Shown here in pieces: positions 1 to 8,904 of a stretch of DNA of 64,000 nucleotides. The stretch is from Lichenicola sp965198655 (GTDB taxonomy: Bacteria; Pseudomonadota; Alphaproteobacteria; Acetobacterales; Acetobacteraceae), in contig OZ240668.1 in the NCBI GenBank assembly GCA_965198655.1, positions 3,286,001 to 3,350,000 of the forward strand. Reading direction: 5' to 3'. The translations under genes and the position numbers were made by a program. Under the pieces are notes generated by a model. It had not been told where the DNA came from, did no database searches, and saw only the letters and a program-made list of their open reading frames with translations. The stretch's first letter is position 1. Each line of letters opens with the position of its first letter.

Positions 1-1092
1 CACCCCGTAGGTGGCGAAGATCATGCGCCGGCGCCCGATCGTATCGAACAGGGTGCCGAGCAGCAGCGGGCCCAGGAAGTTGCTGGCCGCGATCGGCAGG
101 ATGAACAGGCCCACCCGTGCCGCCGACACGTGCTCGTAGCGGGTCAGCACCATGCCGTAGGTGAAGAACACGGCGTTGTACAGGCAGGCCTGAGCCACCA
201 TCATCACCAGCACCAGCGCCGAGCGCGCGCGGTACTGGCCGACCATCGCGGCAAGCACCACCTTGTAGCCGAACACCCGGCGCGGGTGGATCAGCAGCGA
301 CTCGTGCACGGCGCAAAGCGGGACGCCGGTGCGCTGCGCCACCTGCCGCTCGATCTCGTCGATGGTGGTCGCGCCCTCGAGGTGCCGGCCGTGGGTCACC
401 AGCCAGCGCGGGCTTTCCGGCACGAAGCGGCGCAGCAGCAGGATGACGAGGCCCAGCACGCCGCCGATGCCGAAGCCCAGCCGCCAGCCGAGATCGACGC
501 CGATCAGGTGGCCGCCGAGCAGGAACAGCGACGCGCCGGCGCCGGCGCCGGCGCCCAGCCAGAACGACCCGTTGACGACCAGGTCGACCCGGCCGCGCAG
601 CCGCGCCGGGATCAGCTCATCGATCGCCGAGTTGATCGCGGAGTACTCGCCGCCGATGCCGATGCCGGTGATGCACCGGAACAGCAGGAACGACCGCACG
701 TCCCAGGAGAACGCCGACAGCAGCACGCCGAGGATGTAGACGCCGAGCGTGACGTTGAAGATGCTCTTGCGTCCGAACCGGTCGGTCAGCCAGCCGAACA
801 GCAGCGCTCCGATCACCGCGCCCACGACGTAGACCGAGGCGGCCCCGCCGATCTGCTCGGTGCTCAGCCGCAGCGTCCTCGGGTCCTGCAGGATCGGCCC
901 GATCGAGCCGACGATGGTGACCTCGAGCCCGTCCAGGATCCAGGTGATGCCGAGTGCCGCCACCAGCAGCACGTGGAACCGGCACCAGGGCAGACGGTCG
1001 AGCCGGGCCGGGATGTCGGTGCGCACCGAAGGCAGCGGATTGCGACGGTCTTGCGCCAGCCCGTCCTGCGTATCGTCAAGGGCATTCGACAC
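1..1092 (-). CDS. MFS transporter (sugar/metabolite porter type), 3' end outside window
   Basis: The reading frame is open from a GTG at 1092 to the window edge, about 364 codons, so the C-terminus is missing. The product is an inner-membrane secondary transporter. The N-terminal soluble stretch is followed by alternating hydrophobic helices, and the loop between helices 2 and 3 carries the MFS signature GWLTDRFGRK. A second hallmark, PESPRW, follows helix 6, as in sugar-porter and metabolite:H+ symporter families. The GTG start is supported by GGGAGG eight bases upstream; no ATG is well placed. The substrate cannot be read from the sequence. The next gene upstream on this strand, a ThDP enzyme, is 199 bases away, so cotranscription is uncertain. 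Confidence 0.85.
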   Translation of the reverse strand, partial: MSNALDDTQDGLAQDRRNPLPSVRTDIPARLDRLPWCRFHVLLVAALGITWILDGLEVTIVGSIGPILQDPRTLRLSTEQIGGAASVYVVGAVIGALLFGWLTDRFGRKSIFNVTLGVYILGVLLSAFSWDVRSFLLFRCITGIGIGGEYSAINSAIDELIPARLRGRVDLVVNGSFWLGAGAGAGASLFLLGGHLIGVDLGWRLGFGIGGVLGLVILLLRRFVPESPRWLVTHGRHLEGATTIDEIERQVAQRTGVPLCAVHESLLIHPRRVFGYKVVLAAMVGQYRARSALVLVMMVAQACLYNAVFFTYGMVLTRYEHVSAARVGLFILPIAASNFLGPLLLGTLFDTIGRRRMIFATYGV

Positions 1093-1291
1093 CGGCGCGG
1101 CCTCCCAGCCTATCCTTCATGGGTCGGGACGGCAGGACTTGGCGCCTGTTCTTCCCCGTGTGTCCGGCATGGTCGTCCGGATGGCGAGGCTCGCGGCCGG
1201 CCTCGCCGCCGGATCCGTCACCAAGCGGGTAGGCTGCGGTCTTGTCATGCGGACGCCGAGCGGGTCAAGCACGGCCTGCAGGCTGCCGGGA

Positions 1292-3085
1292 TCAGCGCCG
1301 CGACGGCAGCACCGACGCCATGACCTCGCGCGCCACGTTGCGCAGGATGCTGCCGCGCTCGGGATCGCGCGGCACCGACATCGCGAACTTCTTCGCCTGG
1401 TCCAGGGTGATGTGCGGTGGCAGCGGCGGCACGGTGGGGTCGGTGTAAGCTTCCAGCACCACCGGCCGGTCCGACGCCAGCGCCTCGTCCCAGGCGGCTC
1501 CCACCTTGTCCGGGTCGTCAACGAAGATGCCCTTCAAGTCCAGCAGCTCGGCGTATCTGTGATACGGCATGTCGGGAATGGACTGGGTGGACATGGTCTT
1601 CGGATCGCCCGACTGGATCCGCTCCTCCCAGGTCACCTGGTTGAGGTCGCGGTTGTTCAGCACCAGGCAGATCCAGTTCGGCGTGGCCCACTCCTTCCAG
1701 TATTTGGCGACGTCGATCAGCACGGTGATGCCGTTCATCTGCATGGCACCGTCGCCCATGCAGGCGATCACGGTGCGGTCGGGATACGCGAACTTCGCCG
1801 CCACGGCGTAGGGCGTGCCGGCACCGAGCGAGGCGAGGCCCCCGGACAGGGAGCCCATCATGCCGCGTCGGAACTTCAGGTCGCGCGCATACCAGTTGGC
1901 GGCCGAGCCGGAATCGGCGGTCACGATCGCGCGCTCCGGCAGCCGGGCACTCAGCTCCCAGAACACGCGCTGCGGGTTGAGCGGCTCGGCCGCGTGCATG
2001 GCACGCGCTTCCAACAATGCCCACCACTTGGAAACGTTCTTCTCGATCCCCTCGCGCCAGGAGCGGTCCTGCTTGCGGTGCAGCAGCGGGATCAGCGCCT
2101 GCAGGGTGAGCTTGGCGTCGCCGTGCAGGTGCACGTCCATGGGATAGCGCAGGCCCAGCATCTCCGGGTCGATGTCGATCTGCACCGCCCTCGCCTGCCC
2201 CTCCTTGGGCAGGAACTCGGTCCAGGGGAAGCCGGAGCCGACCATCAGCAGGGTGTCGCAGCCGATCATCATGTCGGAGGAGGGCTCGGTGCCGAGCAGG
2301 CCGATCGCGCCGGTCACGAAGGGCAGGTCGTCCGGCACCACCTGCTTGCCGAGCAGCGCCTTGGCGATGCCGCAGCCGAGCAGGTCGGCGACCTCGATCA
2401 GCTCGTCGGTGGCGCCCTTGGCGCCGGCGCCGATCAGGATCGAGACCTTCCTGCCCTCGTTCAGGATGTCGGCGGCCCGCTGCAGGTCGGCCTCGTACGG
2501 CACCACCCGAGGCCTGCTGTAGCCGATGGAGGAATGCTCGTAGCCGTGCAGGTGCGGCGGGCGCTCGACCGCCGGCTTGACCTGGATGTTGGCGGGAATG
2601 ATCACGCAGGTGACGCGCCGCTCGGCGATGGCGATGCGGAAGGCGCGGTCGATCAGGTGGCGCACCTGCACCGGGTCCGACGCCATCTCGCAGAAGGCGC
2701 CGGCCACGTCCTTGAACAGCGACTTCAGGTCCAGCTCCTGCTGGTCGGAGCCGCCGATCACCGGGGTGCCGTGCTGGCCGACCAGTGCCACCACCGGCTG
2801 GTGGTCGAGCCTGGCGTCGTAGAGGCCGTTCAGCAGGTGCACCGCCCCCGGCCCGGAGGTCGCCAGGCAGACGCCGACCTCGCCGGTGAACTTGGCATGG
2901 GCCGAGGCCATGAATGCCGCCATCTCCTCGTGGCGGACCTGGACGAACTTGAGCGTGCCTTCCTTGTCGGCGTTGTCCACCGCGACGTCGAGGCCGGCGA
3001 TGCCGTCGCCGGGATAGCCGAAGATCCGTCGCACGCCCCAGGCTTGCACGCGCTCGACGACGAACTCGCTGACGTTCTTGCTCAT
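1292..3085 (-). CDS. Thiamine diphosphate-dependent pyruvate oxidase/dehydrogenase-like enzyme
   Basis: A 597-residue cytoplasmic or membrane-associated ThDP enzyme of the acetolactate synthase/pyruvate oxidase superfamily, closest in layout to quinone-dependent PoxB (about 570 residues). The three expected domains are visible: an N-terminal Pyr domain with the cofactor-activating glutamate in RHEE (near residue 53), a central FAD/NAD-like domain around residues 190-330, and a C-terminal PP domain where GDGAMQ (about 444) and NN (about 477) form the GDG-x27-NN ThDP/Mg site. Many proteins of this type are annotated only as ThDP-requiring. Oxidation of pyruvate to acetate and CO2 would suit an acetic-acid-bacterium relative, but the substrate is inferred. 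The gene stands alone between the MFS transporter and manC. Confidence 0.85.
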   Translation of the reverse strand: MSKNVSEFVVERVQAWGVRRIFGYPGDGIAGLDVAVDNADKEGTLKFVQVRHEEMAAFMASAHAKFTGEVGVCLATSGPGAVHLLNGLYDARLDHQPVVALVGQHGTPVIGGSDQQELDLKSLFKDVAGAFCEMASDPVQVRHLIDRAFRIAIAERRVTCVIIPANIQVKPAVERPPHLHGYEHSSIGYSRPRVVPYEADLQRAADILNEGRKVSILIGAGAKGATDELIEVADLLGCGIAKALLGKQVVPDDLPFVTGAIGLLGTEPSSDMMIGCDTLLMVGSGFPWTEFLPKEGQARAVQIDIDPEMLGLRYPMDVHLHGDAKLTLQALIPLLHRKQDRSWREGIEKNVSKWWALLEARAMHAAEPLNPQRVFWELSARLPERAIVTADSGSAANWYARDLKFRRGMMGSLSGGLASLGAGTPYAVAAKFAYPDRTVIACMGDGAMQMNGITVLIDVAKYWKEWATPNWICLVLNNRDLNQVTWEERIQSGDPKTMSTQSIPDMPYHRYAELLDLKGIFVDDPDKVGAAWDEALASDRPVVLEAYTDPTVPPLPPHITLDQAKKFAMSVPRDPERGSILRNVAREVMASVLPSRR

Positions 3086-3195
3086 GATCGGACTCCGGCG
3101 TGAGGATGGCGATCTGCGTCGTCACCGCAACGCCGGCCCGATCCGCGCCGTTCCGCCAGGGTGTTCTTCCCCGGTAGGCCTGGACGTGGAGCCGC

Positions 3196-4653
3196 TCAGC
3201 TCCGCTTGTACACGTCCTCGATCCGCACGATGTCGTCCTCGCCGAGGTAGGCGCCGGACTGCACCTCGATCAGGGTCAGCGGGATCCGGCCCGGGTTCTC
3301 CAGCCGGTGGGTGCAGCCGAGTGGCAGGTAGATGCTCTCGTTCTCGCGCACCATCACCTGGTCGGCGTCGCGCGTGACCAGCGCCACGCCGGCCACCACC
3401 ACCCAGTGCTCGGCGCGGTGGTAGTGCCGCTGCAGCGACAGCTTCTGGCCCTGCATCACCACGATCCGCTTGACCTGGAACCGGTCGCCCTGGATCAGGC
3501 TCTCGTAGAAGCCCCAGGGGCGGTAGCAGCGGTTATGCGCCACCGCCTCGTGGCGTCCGGCACCGCGCAGGCGCTCCACCACCTTCTTCACGTCCTGCGC
3601 CCGGTCGCGATGGGTGACCAGCACCGCGTCCTCGGTGACCACCACCACCGCGTCGGTCAGACCCGTGACCGCGGTGACGATGCCGTCGGAGCGCACGTAG
3701 CAGTTCGAGGTGTGCTCCAGGAACACGTCGCCGATCGACACGTTGCCGGCCCCGTCCTTGGCGCTGATGTCCCACAGCGCGTCCCAGGAACCGACATCGG
3801 ACCAGCCGAGCTCCGCCGGCACCACCGCGGCGCGGTGGGTGCGCTCGGCCACCGCGTAGTCGATGCTGATGTCGGGTGCGGACGCGAACGCGTCCGGGTC
3901 GAGACGGATGAAGTCGAGGTCGGTGTCGCGCCCGGCGGTGGCGCGTCGCACCGCCGACAGCACGTCCGGCGCGTACGCCTGCATCTCCTCCAGGAGCGTC
4001 TCGGCGGTGAACACGAACATGCCCGAGTTCCACAGGTGGCGTCCGGATGCGACCAGCTCGGCGGCGCGCGGAGCGTCGGGCTTCTCGACGAAGGCGGCGA
4101 GCGCGTGCACGCCGGGCAGCCCGTCCAGGGGCTCGCCCACTTCGATGTAGCCGTAGCCGGTCTCGGCCCGGGTCGGCTTCATGCCGAAGGTGACGATCCG
4201 CCCGCCGCGCGCCGCCTCGACCGCGGTGGCGACCGCGGCCGCGAGCCGGTCCGGCCTGGCGATGGCGGAGTCGGCCGCCATCATCCACAGCACCGCGTTC
4301 GGCGTCTCCTCCGCGACCAGCAGGGCGGCGGCGGCGAGCGCCGGGGCGGAGTTGCGGCCGACCGGCTCCAGCACGATCCGGGCGCCGACGATGCCCGCCT
4401 CGCGCAACTGCTCGGCGATCAGGAAGCGGTGCTCCTGGTTGCACACGATCACCGGGGCTGCGAACCCGGCTCCGGTGCCGCGCAGCGCGGTTTCCTGCAG
4501 CATCGTCTTGTCCGAGATCAGCGGCCAAAGCTGCTTGGGGAAGCTTGCCCGCGACACCGGCCATAGCCGGCTGCCCGAGCCCCCGGACAGGATCACCGGC
4601 ACCACGAGGACGGTCTCCGCCGAGCGGACCGGAGCGGGGTGGGTGTCGGGCAT
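3196..4653 (-). CDS. manC: Mannose-1-phosphate guanylyltransferase / mannose-6-phosphate isomerase (bifunctional)
   Basis: 485 residues, the usual length of AlgA/ManC-type bifunctional enzymes, which make GDP-mannose for exopolysaccharide or lipopolysaccharide. The nucleotidyltransferase signature GGSGSRLWPVSR...PKQ lies at residues 24-41. The C-terminal 130 residues form the type II phosphomannose isomerase cupin, with the metal-binding motif RHYHRAEHW and a later CTHRLENPG. Both halves look intact. The nearest neighbours are not polysaccharide genes, so the end product cannot be read from context; the glycosyltransferase operon at 15-19 kb is a possible user of GDP-mannose, but that link is inference. 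Confidence 0.95.
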   Translation of the reverse strand: MPDTHPAPVRSAETVLVVPVILSGGSGSRLWPVSRASFPKQLWPLISDKTMLQETALRGTGAGFAAPVIVCNQEHRFLIAEQLREAGIVGARIVLEPVGRNSAPALAAAALLVAEETPNAVLWMMAADSAIARPDRLAAAVATAVEAARGGRIVTFGMKPTRAETGYGYIEVGEPLDGLPGVHALAAFVEKPDAPRAAELVASGRHLWNSGMFVFTAETLLEEMQAYAPDVLSAVRRATAGRDTDLDFIRLDPDAFASAPDISIDYAVAERTHRAAVVPAELGWSDVGSWDALWDISAKDGAGNVSIGDVFLEHTSNCYVRSDGIVTAVTGLTDAVVVVTEDAVLVTHRDRAQDVKKVVERLRGAGRHEAVAHNRCYRPWGFYESLIQGDRFQVKRIVVMQGQKLSLQRHYHRAEHWVVVAGVALVTRDADQVMVRENESIYLPLGCTHRLENPGRIPLTLIEVQSGAYLGEDDIVRIEDVYKRS

Positions 4654-4698
4654 CGAACTACTCCGGGTGCGAAGGGAAGGGCATGGCGGGGCGGCCGG

Positions 4699-4989
4699 TC
4701 AGATCGGGCGGTGGGCGCGGTCGATCAGCCGGCGCAGCAGGCCGGGCTTGCCGGCCGCCTTGCGCCGCGCCTGCTCCGCCGCCTGCTCCACCTCGCGCGC
4801 CGCGTCCGCGCGCCGGTCCTTCTGCGCCATCCACTTGTCCAGGGGCATTCCTGCCTTTTCGGCCCGGCGCGCCTCGTAGGCCTGCTTGCCGACGGAGCCG
4901 GGCCTGGCCGACCTGGCCGGCACCAGGGTCGCCCTCTCCTGCACCGCAGCAGTGATCCCGACCGCAGCCTTGTTCTTCCTGCCGAACAT
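4699..4989 (-). CDS. Small basic unknown protein
   Basis: A 96-residue protein, highly basic and rich in Ala and Arg, with no membrane segment or signal peptide. The middle (about residues 38-75) is predicted helical with alternating charged residues, and the C-terminus is Arg-rich (LLRRLIDRAHRPI). It starts 45 bases upstream of the manC side of the minus-strand run, with a weak GGGGTG ribosome site before ATG at 4989. I recognise no family. Coding is supported by a clean frame, start and orientation shared with its neighbours, but high GC makes chance ORFs of this size common. Confidence 0.5.
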   Translation of the reverse strand: MFGRKNKAAVGITAAVQERATLVPARSARPGSVGKQAYEARRAEKAGMPLDKWMAQKDRRADAAREVEQAAEQARRKAAGKPGLLRRLIDRAHRPI

Positions 4990-5067
4990 CGGACACCCCG
5001 CTTCGCACGCCGTGCGGGACCTTCCTCCCTGGACCGGTCCCGGGCAAGTCTCTCGGCGGCGGGACGC

Positions 5068-5304
5068 TCAGCCCCTGGCCGGGCCGCCGCCGTGCCAGGC
5101 GCAGCGGTCGCCGCTGCGGGAGAAGAACATCGCCTGCCGGGTGGGCGCGAACAGCCGCGCGCGGTCCACCGCGTCGGCTCCGCCCGGGAGCGAGGCGGCA
5201 GCGGCCGGCTGGCGTGCCGGCAGGCATTGCACCATGCCGTTGCCCGGACCGAACGCCAGCACGGCGGCCAGCGCGGAGGGTGCTGCGAACGATCGCGAAT
5301 CCAT
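5068..5304 (-). CDS. Small unknown protein, possibly exported
   Basis: About 78 residues if translation starts at ATG 5304; a GTG at 5325 would add seven. The N-terminal 25 residues are moderately hydrophobic (FAAPSALAAVLAFG) and could be a weak signal peptide. The C-terminus has the pattern FFSRSGDRCAWHGG, reminiscent of small secreted Cys/His proteins, but I cannot name a family. It lies between ihfB and the basic protein at 4699 on the same strand. No strong ribosome site is visible. Treat as a possible gene. Confidence 0.35.
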   Translation of the reverse strand: MDSRSFAAPSALAAVLAFGPGNGMVQCLPARQPAAAASLPGGADAVDRARLFAPTRQAMFFSRSGDRCAWHGGGPARG

Positions 5305-5399
5305 GCCTCGGGCCACCCTGCTCACGCGGCAGTGGGTAACGCCCGGTTAAGAACAAAGCAAGAACATCCTTCGTGACGGACCCGCCATCGGCCGCTCGC

Positions 5400-5699
5400 T
5401 CAACGCGGTCGCGACGCCGCCCGCTGGTTTACCCGCTCGCGCAGCTCCTTGCCCGCCTTGAAGAACGGCACCACCTTCTCGTCCACCGCGACCGGCTCGC
5501 CGGTGCGCGGGTTGCGCCCGGTGCGGGCGTCGCGCTGCTTGATGGTGAAGGCGCCGAAGCCGCGCAGCTCGACCCGCTCGCCGCGGGCCAGGGCCGCGGT
5601 CACCTCGTCGAAGATGGTGGACACGATCAGCTCGACGTCCCGGCTGGTCAGGTGCGGGTTCGCGCTCGCAAGCTCGGCGATCAGTTCCGACTTGGTCAT
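5400..5699 (-). CDS. ihfB: Integration host factor subunit beta
   Basis: A 99-residue HU/IHF-family protein that heterodimerises with IhfA and bends DNA at specific sites, acting in recombination, replication and sigma-54 transcription. The family core is intact: MTKSELI start, RVELRGFGAFTIKQR, and the DNA-intercalating arm RTGRNPRTGEPV with the conserved proline. The sequence ends FFKAGKELRERVN, as in IhfB. It follows sppA on the same strand with 24 bases between them, so both may be cotranscribed. IHF would be a plausible host factor for the tRNA-Thr integrative element in this window, but nothing in the sequence shows it. Confidence 0.95.
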   Translation of the reverse strand: MTKSELIAELASANPHLTSRDVELIVSTIFDEVTAALARGERVELRGFGAFTIKQRDARTGRNPRTGEPVAVDEKVVPFFKAGKELRERVNQRAASRPR

Positions 5700-5723
5700 C
5701 GCGTTTCTCCGGGTCCCGAGGCG

Positions 5724-6695
5724 TCAAGGCTGCCAGAGCGACACCGCACCGTCAAGTGCAAGCCCTTGTCCCGCAACGGTTTTTGACGCGAATCCGCTCG
5801 ACAGCGCGTCGAGCGCGCCGCTCGCCGCGGCCAAGCCGAGCCCGTGCGCGAGGCCCTGCGGATGCAGCCCGAACCAGCCTCCGGACGGGGGACGGCGCAG
5901 CGGCTCGACCGGCAGGCTGGCGGCGATGTGCCTGGTCCGCGCGAGCCAGTCCCGAGCGTCGCGCTCGGTGCCGATCTGGTCGATCAGGCCGAGCCCGACC
6001 GCCTGGTGCCCGGTATAGGGACGCCCGTCCGCGAGCGCCCGCACCCGGGCCGGATCCATATGCCGCCCGGTGGCGACGATGTCGACGAACTGGCCGAACA
6101 GGTCGGCCACCACGCCCTGCAGCATCTCCCGTCCCTCCGGGCTGAGCGGCTTGACCACGCTGGGCTGGCCCTTCAGCGGGCCGGACACCAGCTCGTCCAC
6201 GCCGACGCCGAGCTTGCCCAGCAGGCCGGACAGGTCGGGGCTCTGCAGGATCACCCCGATCGAGCCGGTCAGGGTGGCGTTGGAGGCGAAGATGCGGGCC
6301 GCCGGCACCGCGATCATGTAGCCGGCCGAGGCCGCCACGCCGCCCATGGTCACCACCACCGGCTTTTTCGCCGCGAACCGGGCGATCGCGTCGTGCAGCG
6401 ACTCGCCGCCGGACACCGAGCCGCCCGGGCTGTCGATCGCCAGGATCATGCCCTTGACGCTGTCGTCCTTGGCGGCGGCGTCGATCAGGTCCAGCCGGTC
6501 ACGGTCCTCGGTGATGATGCCCTCGACCCTGAGCCTGGCCAGATGCGGGCCGGACAGGAACCCGGCCTGGTGCCGGCGCAGGCCCACGCTGGCCAGCAGC
6601 GCCAGCACGAAGCCGAGCACCGCCAGCCCGCGCCACAGGGTCAAGCGCCGCTTCAGGCGCAGGCGGTCCACGACCAGGTCGGCTTCGAGGCTCAT
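5724..6695 (-). CDS. sppA: Signal peptide peptidase SppA, 36K type
   Basis: About 323 residues from ATG 6695 (an ATG at 6707 would add four). It is an inner-membrane serine protease that degrades cleaved signal peptides. A single N-terminal transmembrane helix (about residues 18-37) is followed by a ClpP/crotonase-fold domain. The nucleophile serine is in GGVAASAGY and the catalytic lysine in SGPLKGQPS; the oxyanion region DSPGGSVSGG is also present. The length matches the short, single-domain SppA of alphaproteobacteria rather than the doubled E. coli form. It lies directly upstream of ihfB, a common pairing in this group. Confidence 0.93.
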   Translation of the reverse strand: MSLEADLVVDRLRLKRRLTLWRGLAVLGFVLALLASVGLRRHQAGFLSGPHLARLRVEGIITEDRDRLDLIDAAAKDDSVKGMILAIDSPGGSVSGGESLHDAIARFAAKKPVVVTMGGVAASAGYMIAVPAARIFASNATLTGSIGVILQSPDLSGLLGKLGVGVDELVSGPLKGQPSVVKPLSPEGREMLQGVVADLFGQFVDIVATGRHMDPARVRALADGRPYTGHQAVGLGLIDQIGTERDARDWLARTRHIAASLPVEPLRRPPSGGWFGLHPQGLAHGLGLAAASGALDALSSGFASKTVAGQGLALDGAVSLWQP

Positions 6696-6762
6696 GCGCG
6701 GGTCCATCCGGGGCAGATGCGGGACAAGGGTATGGCGAAGGGGAGGCCGGGAAAAGCCTTCA

Positions 6763-7431
6763 TCACCGCGGGGCGGCATCCGGCGGCGGCGGGGTCGCGC
6801 CAGACGCTGCTGCGCGCAGCACCGCGCGCAGCAGCGCCTCCGCGCCAACACCGTCATGCCGCGACAGCGACGACAGCGTCGCGTCGAGCCGGCCGTCGAG
6901 CAGCAGCATCGCGAAGCCGTGCACCATCGACCAGGCCCGTACGGCGTCCGCGACCTGGGCCAGCGTCGGCTGTTCTTCGCCCGCGACGAAGCCGCCGGCG
7001 GCCTGCGTCAGCAGGGTGCTGGCCCGGGCAAGCGCATCGGCCAGCGACGGCCGGGCGGGATCGAGCCGCTCGGACCGGAACATGAGCAGGAACAAGGCCG
7101 GGTTGGCGCGTGCGAAGGCGACGTAGGCCTCGCCCATCGCGTCCAGCCGGTCCGGTCCGGCAGCCTCGCCAAGGGCGCCGCCGAAGCGCCGGAAGCCGAG
7201 TGCGGCCAGCTCGCTCAGCAGGCCGCCCAGGTCGCCGAAATGATGCGCGGGCGCCATGTGCGAGACCCCGGCCCGACGCGCCACCGCGCGCAGCGTCAGC
7301 CCAGCGATGCCGTCCCGTTCGAGGATCTGTAGCGCCGCCTCCAGCAGCGCAGCCGGCAGGTCGCCGTGATGATAGGGGCGGCCGCCATCCCGCCCGGCTC
7401 GCGTCGTGGTCGTGCTCGTCATGCTGCGCAT
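6763..7431 (-). CDS. TetR/AcrR-family repressor with WHG-type C-terminal domain
   Basis: 222 residues. The N-terminal helix-turn-helix begins near residue 20 (RPYHHGDLPAALLEAALQIL) and contains LTLRAVARRAGVSHMAPAHHF, a clear TetR DNA-binding unit. The C-terminal part has the pattern AYVAFARANPALFLLMF typical of the TetR_C_33 (WHG) ligand-binding domain. The gene diverges from the oxygenase operon that starts at 7534, with about 100 bases between the starts, and a perfect inverted repeat sits in that gap. It therefore probably represses the operon and perhaps itself, with release by an aromatic aldehyde, stilbene or apocarotenoid; the ligand is inference. A second in-frame ATG at 7422 is possible. 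Confidence 0.9.
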   Translation of the reverse strand: MRSMTSTTTTRAGRDGGRPYHHGDLPAALLEAALQILERDGIAGLTLRAVARRAGVSHMAPAHHFGDLGGLLSELAALGFRRFGGALGEAAGPDRLDAMGEAYVAFARANPALFLLMFRSERLDPARPSLADALARASTLLTQAAGGFVAGEEQPTLAQVADAVRAWSMVHGFAMLLLDGRLDATLSSLSRHDGVGAEALLRAVLRAAASGATPPPPDAAPR

Positions 7432-7506
7432 GTGCCACCGCTCGCTCGATCTTTCCAGTGTAAGTTTCTGCTGGACGACGTTCGGGCCGATGCGCTATCC
7501 AGAATT

Positions 7507-7519
7507 TATACAACGTATA
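7507..7519. promoter_or_regulatory. Candidate TetR operator
   Basis: A perfect inverted repeat, TATAC-AAC-GTATA, stands in the divergent promoter region, 15 bases before the oxygenase ATG and close to its ribosome site GGAGTGAGGG. It is strikingly AT-rich in GC-rich surroundings and probably overlaps the -10 region or transcript start of the operon. Assignment to the adjacent TetR protein is inferred from position and symmetry. Confidence 0.5.
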
Positions 7520-7533
7520 GATTGGAGTGAGGG

Positions 7534-8904
7534 ATGACACAGGAGAACAGGCGACCGGTCCTGCAGGAGCAGGGGTTCGAGCGGCTTGCGGTCACGGGCA
7601 CAATCCCGCCGGGACTGCGCGGGACCCTGTTCCGCAACGGCCCCAACCCGCGCCACCCGGCGCCCGACCAGCACTGGTTCGGCGGCGACGGCATGGTGCA
7701 CGCCTTCACCCTGTCGGAACACGGCGTCGCCTACCGCAACCGCTGGGTACGCACCGCGCATTGGCACCGGGAGGATCGCGCCGGCCGCTCGCTGTTCCGC
7801 GGCCTCGGCCAGCCGCGCGATGGCGGCGGGCCGGTCCCGGCCGCGCCGCACGGCGCGCCGGAGGGCGTGGCCAACACCTCGATCCTGCATCATGCCGGCC
7901 GGCTGGCGGCGCTGGAGGAGGGACACGCCCCGGCCGGCCTCGACCCGGCGACGCTGGACACCGTGCCGGGTCCGGTCTGGCCGGTCGGCGGGCAGCCGTT
8001 CACCGCCCATCCGAAGCGCGATCCGGATACCGGCGCGCTCTGGTTCTTCGGCGCCGCCTCGGACGGCCCATTCTCGCCGGGGATCCGGATCGGCGCCCTT
8101 GGTCCGGACGGGCGGATGCAGCTCGAGGCCCGGATCGAGGCACCATACTGCGCCCTGGTGCACGACTTCGCGGTGACCGAGCGTCACGTGGTGCTGCCGC
8201 TGTTCCCGTTGGTCAGGGATCGGGAACAAGCGGTGGCGGACGGCCCGGGCCTGACCTGGGAACCCGGCCGCGGCTGCTTTCTCGGCGTGATGCGGCGCGA
8301 CGATCCGGAGCAGAGCCTGCGCTGGCTGCCGGTCGAGAGCTGCTACGCGTTCCACGTGCTCAACGCCTGGGAGGAGGCGGACAGCCTCATGATCGACCTG
8401 ATGCAGAGCGACGGGCCGGCGCCGTTCACCGAGCCATCCGGCCGGGCGCCCGTCAGCCGGACCAGTCTGTGGCGCTGGCAGGTGGACCTGTCCCGTCCTG
8501 GCACGCCGGTGCGGCGCACGAGGCTGTCGGCGCTGGCCGGGGAGTTTCCGCAGCTCGACGCCCGGATCGCCGGCAGCCGGCACCGGCACGGCTTCTTCGC
8601 CGCTGACACGCGCGGCGCCGGCCGCGATGCGGTCTGCCACCGCGACGAGGCCACCGGATCGGAGACGCTGTTCCGTGGCGAGCCCGGGGATGGATTGTCG
8701 GAGCCGGTGTTCGTGCCGCGCCACGCGTCCGCGGCCGAGGGCGAGGGCTGGCTGCTGGCGGTGCAGTACCGGGCGGCGGACGCGCACAGCGCGCTCCTGG
8801 TGCTGGATGCGGCGCACGTCGCGGACGGGCCGGTGGCCACGGTGCCGTTGCCCTGCCGGGTTCCCGACGGGTTCCACGGCGTCTTCGTGGGAGCCGGAGC
8901 ATGA
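7534..8904 (+). CDS. Carotenoid / lignostilbene oxygenase (RPE65 superfamily)
   Basis: 456 residues, a non-haem iron enzyme that cleaves a C=C bond in carotenoids, apocarotenoids or stilbenes to give two aldehydes. The N-terminal signature LRGTLFRNGPNP and the GGDGMVHAF motif are typical. The four iron-binding histidines are present with normal spacing: H159 (TAHPKRDP), H210 (ALVHDF), H274 (YAFHVLNAW) and H448 (DGFHGVF). The ribosome site GGAGTGAGGG precedes ATG 7534. The stop overlaps the start of the next gene by four bases. The aldehyde dehydrogenase two genes down would oxidise the aldehyde product, so this looks like a stilbene or carotenoid catabolic operon; the substrate is not determined by the sequence. 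Confidence 0.92.
   Translation: MTQENRRPVLQEQGFERLAVTGTIPPGLRGTLFRNGPNPRHPAPDQHWFGGDGMVHAFTLSEHGVAYRNRWVRTAHWHREDRAGRSLFRGLGQPRDGGGPVPAAPHGAPEGVANTSILHHAGRLAALEEGHAPAGLDPATLDTVPGPVWPVGGQPFTAHPKRDPDTGALWFFGAASDGPFSPGIRIGALGPDGRMQLEARIEAPYCALVHDFAVTERHVVLPLFPLVRDREQAVADGPGLTWEPGRGCFLGVMRRDDPEQSLRWLPVESCYAFHVLNAWEEADSLMIDLMQSDGPAPFTEPSGRAPVSRTSLWRWQVDLSRPGTPVRRTRLSALAGEFPQLDARIAGSRHRHGFFAADTRGAGRDAVCHRDEATGSETLFRGEPGDGLSEPVFVPRHASAAEGEGWLLAVQYRAADAHSALLVLDAAHVADGPVATVPLPCRVPDGFHGVFVGAGA

Noticed and set aside
860..3103. Long plus-strand ORF (747 codons) opposite the ThDP enzyme
   Set aside because: It is antisense to a gene with clear motifs, is rich in Arg/His/Gly/Asp as expected for a shadow frame in GC-rich DNA, and has no domain.
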